Source of the DNA: an uncultured Lachnospiraceae bacterium | GTDB taxonomy: Bacteria; Bacillota; Clostridia; Lachnospirales; Lachnospiraceae | Assembly: GCA_910588295.1 (NCBI GenBank) | Contig: CAJUQO010000033.1 | Coordinates: forward strand, 1-32,704 | DNA: 32,704 nucleotides | Direction of reading: 5' to 3' | Shown: positions 1 through 7,948 of the stretch, piece by piece | Numbering within the stretch: position 1 is the stretch's first letter | Layout: every line of letters starts with the position of its first letter | Translations under genes and position numbers: made by a program | The notes under the pieces: model-generated | The model's database searches: none | What the model saw: only the letters and a program-made list of their open reading frames with translations | What the model was told of the DNA's origin: nothing

Positions 1-62
1 GCAGAGCCAGAATTGGGCGATGGAGTAATGAGGATGATATTTCATTTATATTTAGAAATGGG

Positions 63-335
63 ATGGCAATGCAGGCCCTCCTGCTCCGCGATACCCGGAC
101 GGCCTGCACGATGCACTCCATCAAGCACAACCGTCTGGAGGCCGCCGTCCTGTTCGCTATCCAGTATCAAGTGGGAACCGCCGTTTCCTATTCGGAAATG
201 ATAGCCCATATTAACACGGCCCCGCTGAAAAAAAGTCAATCCCACCGCCTTAACGACCAGATAGGGGGAAAGCAATTTGTCATTGAAATATTGTTTCCGG
301 AACAGAAAAAATCCTTGCATCCCGTCCGATTCTAG
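63..335 (+). pseudogene. Decayed C-terminal fragment of a large serine recombinase
   Basis: The + frame is open from the left edge and carries a stretch around residues 16-70 (counted from the ATG at 63) that reads like the zinc-ribbon/coiled-coil boundary of large serine recombinases. It has a Cys-Thr-x-His-Ser-Ile element, then Leu-Glu-Ala-Ala-Val-Leu-x-Ala-Ile-Gln, then a region resembling the x-Met-x-x-x-Ile-Asn-x-Ala-Pro segment that precedes the long helix. The catalytic resolvase domain is absent from the window and the frame stops at 335, far short of the usual coiled coil, so this is a remnant. It sits where trmD would often lie upstream of rplS, which suggests an old integration and decay. 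The assignment rests on pattern memory over about 60 residues. Confidence 0.55.
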
Positions 336-343
336 TGTATAAT
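315..343 (+). promoter_or_regulatory. Sigma-A-type promoter for rplS
   Basis: TTGCAT at 315-320 and a consensus TATAAT at 338-343 are separated by 17 bases. Transcription would start near 350, giving a leader of about 70 bases before the rplS start at 423. It begins inside the last codons of the recombinase remnant, so rplS appears to have its own promoter here rather than relying on an upstream rpsP-rimM-trmD operon. Confidence 0.75.
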
Positions 344-422
344 CAGACACGTTGTAGAAAAAGATGGTCCTCTGGTACATGAGTATTATGAACATCCAAA
401 AGTGAAAAGGAGACAAGGAAAC

Positions 423-770
423 ATGAACGACATTATCAGAAATATCGAAGCAGGCCAGATGAAAGCGGAGGTTCCCACTTTCCATGTGGGCGATACGGTA
501 CGGGTGCATGGCCGTATCAAAGAGGGGAACCGTGAGAGGATCCAGGTATTTGAGGGTATCGTGATTAAGAGGCAGGGCGGTGGCAACAGGGAAACCTTTA
601 CTGTCCGTAAGTTTTCCAGCGGTATCGGTGTAGAGAAGACCTGGCCGTTGCATTCTCCCAATGTGGTAAGCATTGAGGTGGTGAGACGCGGTAAGGTGAG
701 ACGCGCGAAGCTGTATTACCTGAGAGACCGTATAGGTAAGGCTGCGAAAGTAAAAGAGCTGGTAAAATAG
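423..770 (+). CDS. rplS: 50S ribosomal protein L19
   Basis: This is a 115-residue L19, the usual length. L19 lies at the 30S-50S interface of the ribosome. Family signatures are visible: an N-terminal helix, then GDTVRVHGRIKEGNRERIQVFEG, the basic KRQGGGNRETFTVRK segment, VEKTWPLHSPNV, and a C-terminal RRAKLYYLRDRIGKAAKVKE. The ATG at 423 is chosen over the in-frame GTG at 402 because it begins at the conserved N-terminus and has a purine-rich GGAGACAAGGAA ribosome binding site just upstream. The gene is monocistronic in appearance, with a promoter at 315-343 and a terminator at 805-839. Confidence 0.97.
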   Translation: MNDIIRNIEAGQMKAEVPTFHVGDTVRVHGRIKEGNRERIQVFEGIVIKRQGGGNRETFTVRKFSSGIGVEKTWPLHSPNVVSIEVVRRGKVRRAKLYYLRDRIGKAAKVKELVK

Positions 771-804
771 AAGCAGACGAAGTTCTGCATATAGCAGTAA
801 CATC

Positions 805-839
805 GGGGGCAGGTACAGGGTATCTGTCCCCTGTTTTCT
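805..839 (+). terminator. Intrinsic terminator after rplS
   Basis: GGGGCAG at 806-812 pairs with CTG-T-CCCC at 824-831 with one bulged T. The loop is 11 bases and the run TGTTTTCT follows. It separates rplS from lepB. Confidence 0.65.
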
Positions 840-934
840 ATATGCCCGGTATACAGAAAAACCGCCGCGCCGAAGGTATGTCTGGCTTGTGGCAGAGTTT
901 CTGTGTGCTTTGGCGCGCAGCGGGAGGAAGAATC

Positions 935-1504
935 ATGGGAATCAAATTTCGCTATGTGCGGGATTATTTTGCAAAAAGTAAGCTGTATGCCATATTCATG
1001 TGGATCTTTGAGCTGACGGTGGTGATCGGTCTCGGTATCCTTGTGGCCGTGTTTTTCTGCCAGAATATCGAGATGACGGAGGGATCCATGGAGCCCACGA
1101 TCAGCGCCAGCGATGTGCTGCTGGTCAACAATATGGCTTATAAGTTTGCCACACCGAAGCGGGACGATGTGATCGTTTTCCGTTCCAATAATTCTGCCAA
1201 CGCCAGCGTGTATATCAAGCGGGTGATCGGCCTGCCCGGCGAGAAGATCCAGATCCGGGACGGGCAGATCCTGATCGACGGCGTGACCTATATGGAGCAG
1301 AAGGATCTTCCCTCTATCGCCTATGCGGGGCTGGCGGAGCGGGAGATCACCCTTGCGTCCAATGAATATTTTGTGCTGGGAGATAACCGGAACAACAGTG
1401 CGGACAGCCGTTACTCTGATATTGGAAACGTGAAACGGGGACAGATTGTCGGAAAAGCCTGGTTCCGGCTGGCGCCCTATGCTAAAATGGGATTTATAAA
1501 ATAG
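935..1504 (+). CDS. lepB: Signal peptidase I
   Basis: Type I leader peptidase of 189 residues that cleaves signal peptides from secreted proteins at the outer membrane face. One N-terminal transmembrane segment spans about residues 17-41. The catalytic serine is Ser51 in GSMEP, the general base is Lys95 in YIKRVIGLPGE, and the C-terminal box GDNRNNSADSR is intact. The ATG at 935 follows GGGAGGAAG at 922-930. An upstream in-frame ATG at 842 overlaps the terminator region and would add an untypical polar extension, so it is not preferred. rbgA follows after 11 bases. Confidence 0.93.
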   Translation: MGIKFRYVRDYFAKSKLYAIFMWIFELTVVIGLGILVAVFFCQNIEMTEGSMEPTISASDVLLVNNMAYKFATPKRDDVIVFRSNNSANASVYIKRVIGLPGEKIQIRDGQILIDGVTYMEQKDLPSIAYAGLAEREITLASNEYFVLGDNRNNSADSRYSDIGNVKRGQIVGKAWFRLAPYAKMGFIK

Positions 1505-1515
1505 CGGAGGTAGGT

Positions 1516-2379
1516 ATGAATATACAATGGTATCCCGGTCATATGACAAAGGCCCGGCGCATGATGCAGGAGGACATCCGGCTGGTGGATCTAATCATCG
1601 AGTTGGTGGACGCCCGCATCCCCTTGTCCAGCCGCAATCCGGATATCGACGAGCTGGGCAGAAACAAAGCCCGGATGATCCTGCTGAATAAGGCAGATCT
1701 GGCAGACGAGCGTTTTAACAAACAGTGGATGGATTATTTTACCGGTCAGGGGTGCAGCGTGGTAAAGATTAATTCCCGGTCGGGGGAGGGGATCAAGTCG
1801 ATCAACACCGTTGTCCAGGAAGCATGTAAGGAAAAAATCGAGCGGGACCGGCGCAAAGGTATTAAAAACCGCCCGATCCGCGCCATGGTGGCCGGTATTC
1901 CCAATGTGGGGAAATCCACCTTTATCAATTCCTACGCGGGAAAAAGCTGTACCAAGACGGGGAACCGTCCGGGTGTGACCAAGGGGAAGCAGTGGATCCG
2001 GATGAACAGGAATATTGAGCTTCTGGATACACCGGGGATCCTTTGGCCAAAGTTTGAGGATCAGGCCGTGGGGATCAAACTGGCGATGATCGGATCGATC
2101 AATGAGGAGATCCTGAACGTGGAAGAACTGGCCCTGCTGACCATTGATTTCCTGCGGCGCTATTATCCCGGCACCCTGGAGGAAAAGTTTGAGGCGGATG
2201 AGTCACTGGAAAAGCCGGTGGATATCCTGACCGGGATTGCCGACAGGAGGAAATGTGTCGTAAAGGGCGGCGGCCCCGATTATGCCAGGGCGGCGGCCCT
2301 GGTGATGGAAGGATTCCGCAACGGAAAGCTGGGGCGTTTCACTCTGGAAGATCCGGAGGGGACGGTGCGGATCGGGTGA
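1516..2379 (+). CDS. rbgA: Ribosome biogenesis GTPase RbgA (YlqF)
   Basis: A 287-residue circularly permuted GTPase that acts late in 50S subunit assembly. The permuted motif order is visible: G4 NKAD at residues 58-61 comes before the P-loop G1 GIPNVGKST at about 127-135, and G3 DTPG at 171-174. The N-terminal WYPGHMTKARRMM segment is typical of the family. A C-terminal ANTAR-like helical region follows. A GGAGG site precedes the ATG. It lies in the common lepB-rbgA-rnhB-yraN order and is probably co-transcribed with lepB and rnhB, since spacing is 11 and 9 bases. Confidence 0.95.
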   Translation: MNIQWYPGHMTKARRMMQEDIRLVDLIIELVDARIPLSSRNPDIDELGRNKARMILLNKADLADERFNKQWMDYFTGQGCSVVKINSRSGEGIKSINTVVQEACKEKIERDRRKGIKNRPIRAMVAGIPNVGKSTFINSYAGKSCTKTGNRPGVTKGKQWIRMNRNIELLDTPGILWPKFEDQAVGIKLAMIGSINEEILNVEELALLTIDFLRRYYPGTLEEKFEADESLEKPVDILTGIADRRKCVVKGGGPDYARAAALVMEGFRNGKLGRFTLEDPEGTVRIG

Positions 2380-2388
2380 GGAGTACAG

Positions 2389-3150
2389 ATGAAGACCATA
2401 CAAGCCATTAAGGAGGAACTGTCCGCGGCGGCGGGACGGGAGCGGGAGGAACTGCTTGCCCTGTACGGACAGGACGGCCGCGCCGGGGTGCGAAAAGTGG
2501 TACAGAAAATCCTCCGTGAACAGGAAAAACTGGAGGAAGAACGCCGTCGTATAGAGGGCATGAAGGTTTACGAGCGGCAGTATGCCGACAAGGGCCTGGT
2601 CTGTGGTATCGATGAGGTGGGCCGCGGGCCGCTGGCCGGCCCGGTGGTGGCCGGGGCGGTGATCCTGCCTGTGGACGAGGAAATTTTATACCTCAATGAT
2701 TCTAAACAGTTATCGGCAAAAAAAAGAGAAGAGCTCTATGAGGTGATCATGGAGAAAGCAGTGGCCGTGGGCCTGGGCTGTGTCAGCCCTCAGCGGATCG
2801 ATGAGATGAATATTCTCCAGGCCACCTATGAGGCCATGCGGCAGGCCATCGGCAAATTGTCTCGGACGCCGGCCGTGCTCTTGAATGATGCTGTGACCAT
2901 TCCCGGCATGGATATTCTCCAGGTTCCCATTGTCAAGGGGGATGCTAAGAGCGTTTCCATCGCCGCGGCCAGCATTGTGGCAAAGGTTACGAGGGACCGT
3001 ATGATGGTGGAATACGATGAAAACATGCCGGAGTACGGTTTTGCCTCCAATAAGGGGTACGGCTCAGCCGCCCACATCGCGGCATTGAAGCAGCACGGCC
3101 CTTCACCGATCCACAGAAGAAGCTTTATCGGAAATTTTATTGACATATAA
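2389..3150 (+). CDS. rnhB: Ribonuclease HII
   Basis: A 253-residue RNase HII that removes RNA from RNA-DNA hybrids and single ribonucleotides from DNA. The catalytic core starts at about residue 72 with CGIDEVGRGPLAGPV (Asp75, Glu76), followed by NDSKQLSAKKRE, an Asp in the LLNDAV strand, and the GDAKSVSIAAASIVAKVTRD block with the fourth acidic residue. The first 70 residues are a charged, probably coiled-coil extension, which makes the protein longer than E. coli RnhB. The start follows GAGGAG at short spacing. Confidence 0.95.
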   Translation: MKTIQAIKEELSAAAGREREELLALYGQDGRAGVRKVVQKILREQEKLEEERRRIEGMKVYERQYADKGLVCGIDEVGRGPLAGPVVAGAVILPVDEEILYLNDSKQLSAKKREELYEVIMEKAVAVGLGCVSPQRIDEMNILQATYEAMRQAIGKLSRTPAVLLNDAVTIPGMDILQVPIVKGDAKSVSIAAASIVAKVTRDRMMVEYDENMPEYGFASNKGYGSAAHIAALKQHGPSPIHRRSFIGNFIDI

Positions 3151-3169
3151 TGATTTGGACGGAGAGTCT

Positions 3170-3523
3170 ATGAGCACACATTCTTTGGGAAACGGCTATG
3201 AGCAGAAGGCCGCGGAATTCCTGAGGAGAGAGGGTTATGAGATTCTGGAGCGGAATTTCCGCTGCAGGCAGGGAGAGATTGATCTGATCGCCAGAGAAGG
3301 GGTATATCTGGTGTTCGTAGAGGTAAAATACAGGAGAGACGGGGGGAGCGGCGCCCCAGAGGAGGCGGTGGACCTGCGCAAGCAGCAGCGGATCTGCCGT
3401 ACGGCTGTTTATTATATGGTAAAGCGTCAGGTGTACGACACCTGCCCCTGCCGTTTTGACGTTGTGGCAGTGGAAGGAAGGCAGATCCGGTTGTACAGGG
3501 ATGCGTTTTCTTATTGTCTGTGA
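3170..3523 (+). CDS. yraN: YraN family (UPF0102) endonuclease-like protein
   Basis: A 117-residue member of the UPF0102/YraN family, which has a predicted PD-(D/E)xK nuclease fold and commonly follows rnhB. Visible motifs are the N-terminal GxxxEQKAAEFL helix, RNFRCRQGEIDLIA with the acidic Glu-Ile-Asp, and VFVEVKYR with the Glu-x-Lys catalytic-type pair, then a helix with a basic KQQRI. The ATG at 3170 has GGAGAG just upstream and matches the family N-terminus. An earlier in-frame ATG at 3140 would overlap rnhB and lacks support. The exact cellular role is not established. Confidence 0.9.
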   Translation: MSTHSLGNGYEQKAAEFLRREGYEILERNFRCRQGEIDLIAREGVYLVFVEVKYRRDGGSGAPEEAVDLRKQQRICRTAVYYMVKRQVYDTCPCRFDVVAVEGRQIRLYRDAFSYCL

Positions 3524-3622
3524 CGGTTCTATCGGACTGTTGCAATAAACCATCATGCGCCTCATTGGCGCACCATTACACAGAAAAGCCGGAACCGGCG
3601 CATTTGGCATCCCTGAATGGAT

Positions 3623-3645
3623 GCCGCCTGCGGCGGCGGACTTTT
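3623..3645 (+). terminator. Possible intrinsic terminator or attenuator upstream of the purine permease
   Basis: GCCGCC at 3623-3628 pairs with GGCGGC at 3632-3637 around a three-base loop, with TTTT at 3642-3645 just after. Its first three bases are shared with another perfect hairpin, GGCATCC (3606-3612) with GGATGCC (3619-3625), so the two cannot form completely together. A third hairpin TGCGCC/GGCGCA lies at 3556-3572. Confidence 0.45.
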
Positions 3646-3701
3646 AAAATAAAAATATTGCCGCATGACAACCATTGCGGCGTCATACGAAAGGAGAAGA
3701 T

Positions 3702-5081
3702 ATGGAGAAATTTTTCAAACTGAAGGAGAACGGCACGGATGTCAGGACAGAAATCCTTGCCGGGATCACCACCTTTATGACTATGGCCTATATTCTGGCA
3801 GTCAATCCCAGTATTATGGCAGCGGCCGGGATGGATCAGGGGGCGGTGTTTACCGCTACCGCACTGGCATCCCTGATCGGTACGCTTCTCATGGCGTTTT
3901 TGGCCAACTATCCCTTTGCTCTTGCGCCGGGTATGGGCTTAAACGCGTATTTTGCCTATACGGTAGTTCTGGGCTATGGGTACAGCTGGCAGACGGCTCT
4001 GACAGCTGTATTTGTGGAAGGAATCATTTTTATCGTTCTTTCCCTGACAAATGTGCGGGAGGCGATCTTCAATGCCATTCCCCAAAACCTGAAATCTGCC
4101 GTCAGCGTGGGTATCGGCCTGTTTATTGCCTTTATCGGTCTGCAGAATGCGAAGATTGTCATTGGCGGCTCTACACTTTTGCAGATTTTTTCCGTGGACG
4201 CTTATAATGAGGTGAACGGTGTAAACGCTTCCTTCCAGGACGTGGGAATTACCGTGCTGCTGGCGATCATAGGCATTATCGTGACTGGGATCATGGTGAT
4301 CCGGAATATCAAGGGAAATATTCTATGGGGTATTTTAGTTACATGGGTTCTGGGTATTATCTGTCAGTGCGTCGGCCTGTATGTGCCGAATCCGGAGATC
4401 GGTTTTTACAGTCTGTTCCCGGATTTCAGTTCCGGGCTTGCGATCCCGAGCCTGATGCCGGTCTTCGGAAAACTGGATTTTTCAGGAGTATTCTCCATGA
4501 ATTTTATTGTGGTGATATTTGCCTTCCTGTTTGTGGATATGTTTGATACCATCGGCACATTGATCGGTGTGTCGTCAAAGGCCGGTCTGCTGGATGAAAA
4601 CGGAAAGCTTCCCAAGATCAAGGGCGCTTTGATGGCCGATGCGGTTGCTACTACGGCGGGCGCAGTAATGGGTACTTCCACGACTACGACTTTTGTGGAG
4701 AGCGCTTCCGGCGTGGCCGAGGGAGGCCGTACAGGTCTGGCATCGGTGGCAACGGCTGTGCTTTTCGGCCTGTCCCTGTTTTTGTCCCCCATCTTTCTGG
4801 CTATTCCGTCCTTTGCCACGGCCCCTGCGCTGGTGATGGTGGGGTATTACATGCTGACAAGCATCGTGAAGATCAATTTTGACGATTTGGCGGAAGCGAT
4901 TCCCTGTTATATCTGTATCATTGCGATGCCGTTCTTTTACAGCATCTCCGAGGGTATTTCCATGGGGGTGATCTCCTATGTGGCTTTAAACCTGATCACA
5001 GGAAAAGTAAAAGAGAAGAAACTCAGCGTGTTGATGTATGTGCTGGCGGTATTATTTATTCTAAAGTACGTATTTTTATAA
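3702..5081 (+). CDS. NCS2/AzgA-type purine (guanine/hypoxanthine/adenine) permease
   Basis: A 459-residue, strongly hydrophobic protein of the AzgA-like branch of the nucleobase:cation symporter-2 family, which imports purine bases at the cytoplasmic membrane. Seen: the N-terminal TEILAGITTFMTMAYILAVNP signature, the ALAPGMGLNAYFAY segment, DMFDTIGTLIGVSSKAGLLDENG, and TTTTFVESASGVAEGGRTGLASV, all diagnostic of this branch. About a dozen membrane segments are expected. The ATG at 3702 follows AAGGAGAAG; an in-frame ATG at 3675 is upstream of this site and unlikely. The substrate among purine bases cannot be fixed from sequence. The 178-base leader has several hairpins but no recognisable purine riboswitch core. 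Confidence 0.9.
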   Translation: MEKFFKLKENGTDVRTEILAGITTFMTMAYILAVNPSIMAAAGMDQGAVFTATALASLIGTLLMAFLANYPFALAPGMGLNAYFAYTVVLGYGYSWQTALTAVFVEGIIFIVLSLTNVREAIFNAIPQNLKSAVSVGIGLFIAFIGLQNAKIVIGGSTLLQIFSVDAYNEVNGVNASFQDVGITVLLAIIGIIVTGIMVIRNIKGNILWGILVTWVLGIICQCVGLYVPNPEIGFYSLFPDFSSGLAIPSLMPVFGKLDFSGVFSMNFIVVIFAFLFVDMFDTIGTLIGVSSKAGLLDENGKLPKIKGALMADAVATTAGAVMGTSTTTTFVESASGVAEGGRTGLASVATAVLFGLSLFLSPIFLAIPSFATAPALVMVGYYMLTSIVKINFDDLAEAIPCYICIIAMPFFYSISEGISMGVISYVALNLITGKVKEKKLSVLMYVLAVLFILKYVFL

Positions 5082-5110
5082 GAAGTATAAGATTTGCGAG
5101 TATAGAAAAC

Positions 5111-5140
5111 GAAAGCGCTTCCCGGGAGAGGCGCTTTCTG
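5111..5140 (+). terminator. Hairpin terminator after the purine permease
   Basis: GAAAGCGC at 5111-5118 pairs perfectly with GCGCTTTC at 5131-5138 around a 12-base loop. The T-run is only the TTTC inside the stem, so termination may be partial. Confidence 0.5.
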
Positions 5141-5171
5141 TGTGCTGCTGAGGCTGTCAGGAGGCAGAGAT

Positions 5172-6050
5172 ATGAAAATTCGTTGGAAAAATGAGTCCGG
5201 GCCCAGGCTTCGGATCCGGGAAAAGGGAGAGGTATGCTGGCTTACCTATCCCCAGATTGACGCGTGCGGGCTGGTGCGCCACGGCTTTACCACCCGGCTG
5301 GGCGGTGTCAGCGAGGGTATATGGTCTTCCATGAACCTGAGTTTCACCAGAGGAGATAAGGCGGAGCATGTGCAGGAAAATTATCGCCGTATCGCTGATG
5401 CCGTCGGTTTTCCCGTGGAGAAGATTGTCTGTTCCGACCAGACTCACACCACAAATGTGGAGGCCGTCACCGCCGGGCGCTGCGGCGAGGGCGTGCTGCG
5501 CCCAAGAACCTGGAGCGATGTGGACGGCATGGTGACGAATGTGCCTGGGGTGGTGCTGGCCACGTTTTATGCCGATTGCGTGCCTCTGTATTTTGTGGAT
5601 CCGGTGCACCGGGCCGTCGGCCTTTCCCATTCTGGCTGGCGCGGCACGGTGGGGCAGATCGGCGCGGTCACGCTGCGGAAAATGCATGACGAGTACGGCA
5701 CCGACCCCGCCGACGTGCTGGCGGCCGTCGGCCCTTCCATCTGCCAGGATTGCTATGAAGTCAGCGCTGACGTGGCCGAACAGTTCTGCGGTGCCTATGG
5801 GCGGGAGTACTGGCCCCGGCTCTTTTATGAAAAACCGGACGGTAAATACCAGCTTGATCTATGGGAGGCCTGCCGTATCACGCTGCTGGACGCGGGTATC
5901 CGTCCGGAGCATCTGTCCATGCCCAACCTGTGTACCTGCTGCAACCCGGAGCTTCTGTTTTCCCACAGAGCTTCGAAGGGGAAGCGGGGGAATCTGGCGG
6001 CGTTTTTGATGCTTGAAAATAGTGGCTCGGCACAGACCGGGACGCCTTAG
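5172..6050 (+). CDS. pgeF: PgeF/YfiH family (laccase-domain; purine nucleoside phosphorylase or peptidoglycan editing) protein
   Basis: A 292-residue protein of the YfiH/DUF152 family. Members have been reported to edit mis-incorporated muropeptide precursors (PgeF) and to have purine nucleoside phosphorylase or adenosine deaminase activity. The metal-binding residues are His92 in SDQTHTTNV, Cys136 in YADCVPLYF and His153 in LSHSGWRGT. The GPSICQDCYEV and CTCCNPELLFSHRASKGKRGN blocks are also typical. The ATG at 5172 follows AGGAGGCAGAG; the upstream in-frame start at 5142 would run through that site. Its place beside a purine permease would suit a purine-salvage role, but that is inference. 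Confidence 0.9.
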   Translation: MKIRWKNESGPRLRIREKGEVCWLTYPQIDACGLVRHGFTTRLGGVSEGIWSSMNLSFTRGDKAEHVQENYRRIADAVGFPVEKIVCSDQTHTTNVEAVTAGRCGEGVLRPRTWSDVDGMVTNVPGVVLATFYADCVPLYFVDPVHRAVGLSHSGWRGTVGQIGAVTLRKMHDEYGTDPADVLAAVGPSICQDCYEVSADVAEQFCGAYGREYWPRLFYEKPDGKYQLDLWEACRITLLDAGIRPEHLSMPNLCTCCNPELLFSHRASKGKRGNLAAFLMLENSGSAQTGTP

Positions 6051-6147
6051 AAGCCGTTTAAAATTCTCTCCGGACAAAAGAGAGCACAAATGGTCGGGAA
6101 ACCTTCGGGTGAAAATGATATATTGGATTTTTTAATGTGGCGGAAGA

Positions 6148-6168
6148 TAAAACCAGCCTACGGTTTTA
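6148..6168 (-). terminator. Terminator for prs on the minus strand
   Basis: A perfect 7-base inverted repeat, TAAAACC at 6148-6154 and GGTTTTA at 6162-6168, overlaps the prs stop codon. Read on the minus strand it is followed by TCTT. It is the only obvious stem between the convergent pgeF and prs genes besides weak 5-base stems. Confidence 0.4.
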
Positions 6169-7335
6169 CCTGTGTTTCGCCAGCAGTCCGTTGATCTTCT
6201 CCGTGGTGGAGCGAACTTTCTCCACGGAGACGTCATGGTTCAGTATATCCATAATACTGGCCACATATTTGGCCATCCGGGCGGGCTCATAGTAAGGGCG
6301 CGTCAGCAATTCTTCAGGCCGGTAATTCAGATCGGTAGTGATCACTTTATCGATATAACCCTTTTCATAATACTCGTCAAATTTGGCCAGTCCGTTGGTG
6401 AAAAGCCCGAAAGTGGTGCAGACAAAGATCCGTCTTGCTTTGCGTTCCTTGAGCTGCTTGGCCACATCTAGCATACTCTCCCCAGAGGAGATCATATCGT
6501 CGATGACGATACAGTCTTTGCCCTCCACGGAATCTCCCAAAAATTCGTGGGCCACAATGGGATTCCTTCCGTTTACAATGGTAGAATAATCCCTGCGTTT
6601 ATAGAACATACCCATATCCACGCCGAGAATGTTGGAGAAATAAACGGCCCGGTTCATGGCGCCCTCATCCGGCGAAATGATCATCAGATGCTCATTGTCC
6701 ATATGCAGATCCGGCACGGAGCGGATCAGCGCCTTTAAAAACTGGTAGGTAGGCATGAAATTGTCAAAGCCATGCAGCGGGATGGCGTTCATCACCCGGG
6801 GGTCGTGGGCATCAAACGTAATGATATTCGATACGCCCATGGAGATCAGCTCCTGCAAAGCCGTCGCGCAGTCCAGGGACTCCCGGGAAGAACGTTTGTG
6901 CTGTCGCCCTTCATATAAAAAAGGCATGATCACGTTGATCCGGTGGGCCTTTCCTGTGGCTGCCGCGATGATACGCTTCAAATCCTGAAAATGGTCATCC
7001 GGTGACATATGGTTGACATATGGTCCGATTTTATAGGTGGGGGAATAGTTGCTGACGTCTACCATAAGAAAGAGATCCGCTCCACGTATGGATGCGTTAA
7101 TTTTTCCTTTGGCTTCTCCAGAACCGAAGCGTGGACACTCGCTGTCCACCAGAAAAGATTCTTCCGAATAGCCGGACCAGGAAATATTATGGGAATTCCT
7201 GCGGTTCACCATATCCTTCCGGAAACTGACAAGATACTTGTCTACGATATTACCAAGCTCCGTGCAGCCCTTCAAAGCAATGATCTTAATGGGCGCCACA
7301 GGGATAGAACACTCCAGTAAATCCAAATTAGCCAT
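6166..7335 (-). CDS. prs: Ribose-phosphate pyrophosphokinase (PRPP synthetase), long clostridial form
   Basis: Makes 5-phosphoribosyl-1-pyrophosphate from ribose-5-phosphate and ATP for purine, pyrimidine, His and Trp synthesis. The protein is 389 residues, clearly longer than the roughly 310-320 of classical Prs. Seen: an N-terminal half with GADLFLMVDV and an INVIMPFLYEGRQHKRSSRES catalytic-type stretch, ITFDAHDPRV, the ISPDEGAMNRA segment, a KRRD flexible-loop motif, and the PRPP-binding loop CIVIDDMISSGESM near residue 280-290. The start is the ATG complementary to 7333-7335 because AGGAGG (complement of 7341-7346) lies at ideal spacing; an in-frame ATG five codons earlier lacks a site. 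The promoter is at 7512-7540. Confidence 0.92.
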   Translation of the reverse strand: MANLDLLECSIPVAPIKIIALKGCTELGNIVDKYLVSFRKDMVNRRNSHNISWSGYSEESFLVDSECPRFGSGEAKGKINASIRGADLFLMVDVSNYSPTYKIGPYVNHMSPDDHFQDLKRIIAAATGKAHRINVIMPFLYEGRQHKRSSRESLDCATALQELISMGVSNIITFDAHDPRVMNAIPLHGFDNFMPTYQFLKALIRSVPDLHMDNEHLMIISPDEGAMNRAVYFSNILGVDMGMFYKRRDYSTIVNGRNPIVAHEFLGDSVEGKDCIVIDDMISSGESMLDVAKQLKERKARRIFVCTTFGLFTNGLAKFDEYYEKGYIDKVITTDLNYRPEELLTRPYYEPARMAKYVASIMDILNHDVSVEKVRSTTEKINGLLAKHR

Positions 7336-7511
7336 AAAAACCTCCTGCAATCGTGCATTCTTCTCTCAGTATGAAAACCTGTAACCATTCATGGCTCCCA
7401 CCGCTATCGTGGCTTCGGCCTGCAGCGAACAGTCACAAAAGTTTCAAAACAGTTCTGCCCGCTGATCCAAACCATTTGCCGCAGGACAGAATCTTTCCTT
7501 TTGCCCTTATA

Positions 7512-7540
7512 GTTATAGCATTCCCTAAAAGATGCGTCAA
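7512..7540 (-). promoter_or_regulatory. Extended -10 promoter for prs
   Basis: On the minus strand, TTGACG (complement of 7535-7540) and TATAAC (complement of 7512-7517) are separated by 17 bases. A TGC directly before the -10 makes it an extended -10 promoter. This implies a prs leader of about 170 nucleotides. Confidence 0.75.
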
Positions 7541-7864
7541 TAGAAATCGTCTCCTGGCAGGCAATATTCTTCTTCACAAAAACGGCAGTCCGGACGCTTA
7601 CATTTTTGTCAGAGCTTACAGCGTGTATGGAATAAACCGTTTCCGCAAGGGCCTATCTCCTGCTTTGTGTCACGTCTGTCCCCGATTCCGCCATCACGTC
7701 TTTCATTCAGTATATATTCCCCGTAAATGGCAAGACATATCCGGCAGAAAGCAGTTATCCCATATGCATCAGAAAGCGATCGCGGCAGCATCACGCATAT
7801 ATTTGCAATCTCAATGTATTCCATTGAGCTGAACTGTTACATTCCATATGCTTCGAAAAGCTAT

Positions 7865-7899
7865 TTGGACTGGAAAGAACGAGGGATATATGATATACT
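7865..7899 (+). promoter_or_regulatory. Promoter for the metV-rnfC / metV / metF operon
   Basis: An extended -10, TGA-TATACT, lies at 7891-7899. A TTGGAC at 7865-7870 could serve as a -35 for an overlapping TATGAT at 7889-7894 with 18-base spacing. Either places the start about 40-50 bases before the TTG start codon at 7949. Confidence 0.5.
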
Positions 7900-7948
7900 T
7901 AGTTTTGCTATAAAACTTCGTGAATCCAAATGATAGGAAGGTGAGGAA

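Larger units (their letters stand above)
7351..7948. other. Divergent intergenic region between prs and the metV-rnfC operon
   Basis: About 600 bases without a convincing gene. It holds a minus-strand promoter for prs at 7512-7540 and a plus-strand extended -10 at 7891-7899. The prs leader is about 170 bases and contains CCAC/GTGG-type small stems but no motif recognised as a riboswitch. A 71-codon minus-strand frame at 7609-7824 has no ribosome binding site and no recognisable product. Confidence 0.6.

Noticed and set aside
42..803. Long minus-strand frame opposite rplS
   Set aside because: It covers the conserved rplS coding sequence in antisense and shows no family pattern or ribosome binding site.
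842..934. Upstream ATG at 842 as lepB start
   Set aside because: It overlaps the rplS terminator and lacks a ribosome binding site, whereas the ATG at 935 has a strong one.
3524..3701. Purine riboswitch upstream of the NCS2 permease
   Set aside because: The conserved core bases and three-way junction pattern were not found.
7609..7824. 71-codon minus-strand frame in the prs-metV spacer
   Set aside because: No ribosome binding site, no recognisable motif, and overlap with normal regulatory sequence.
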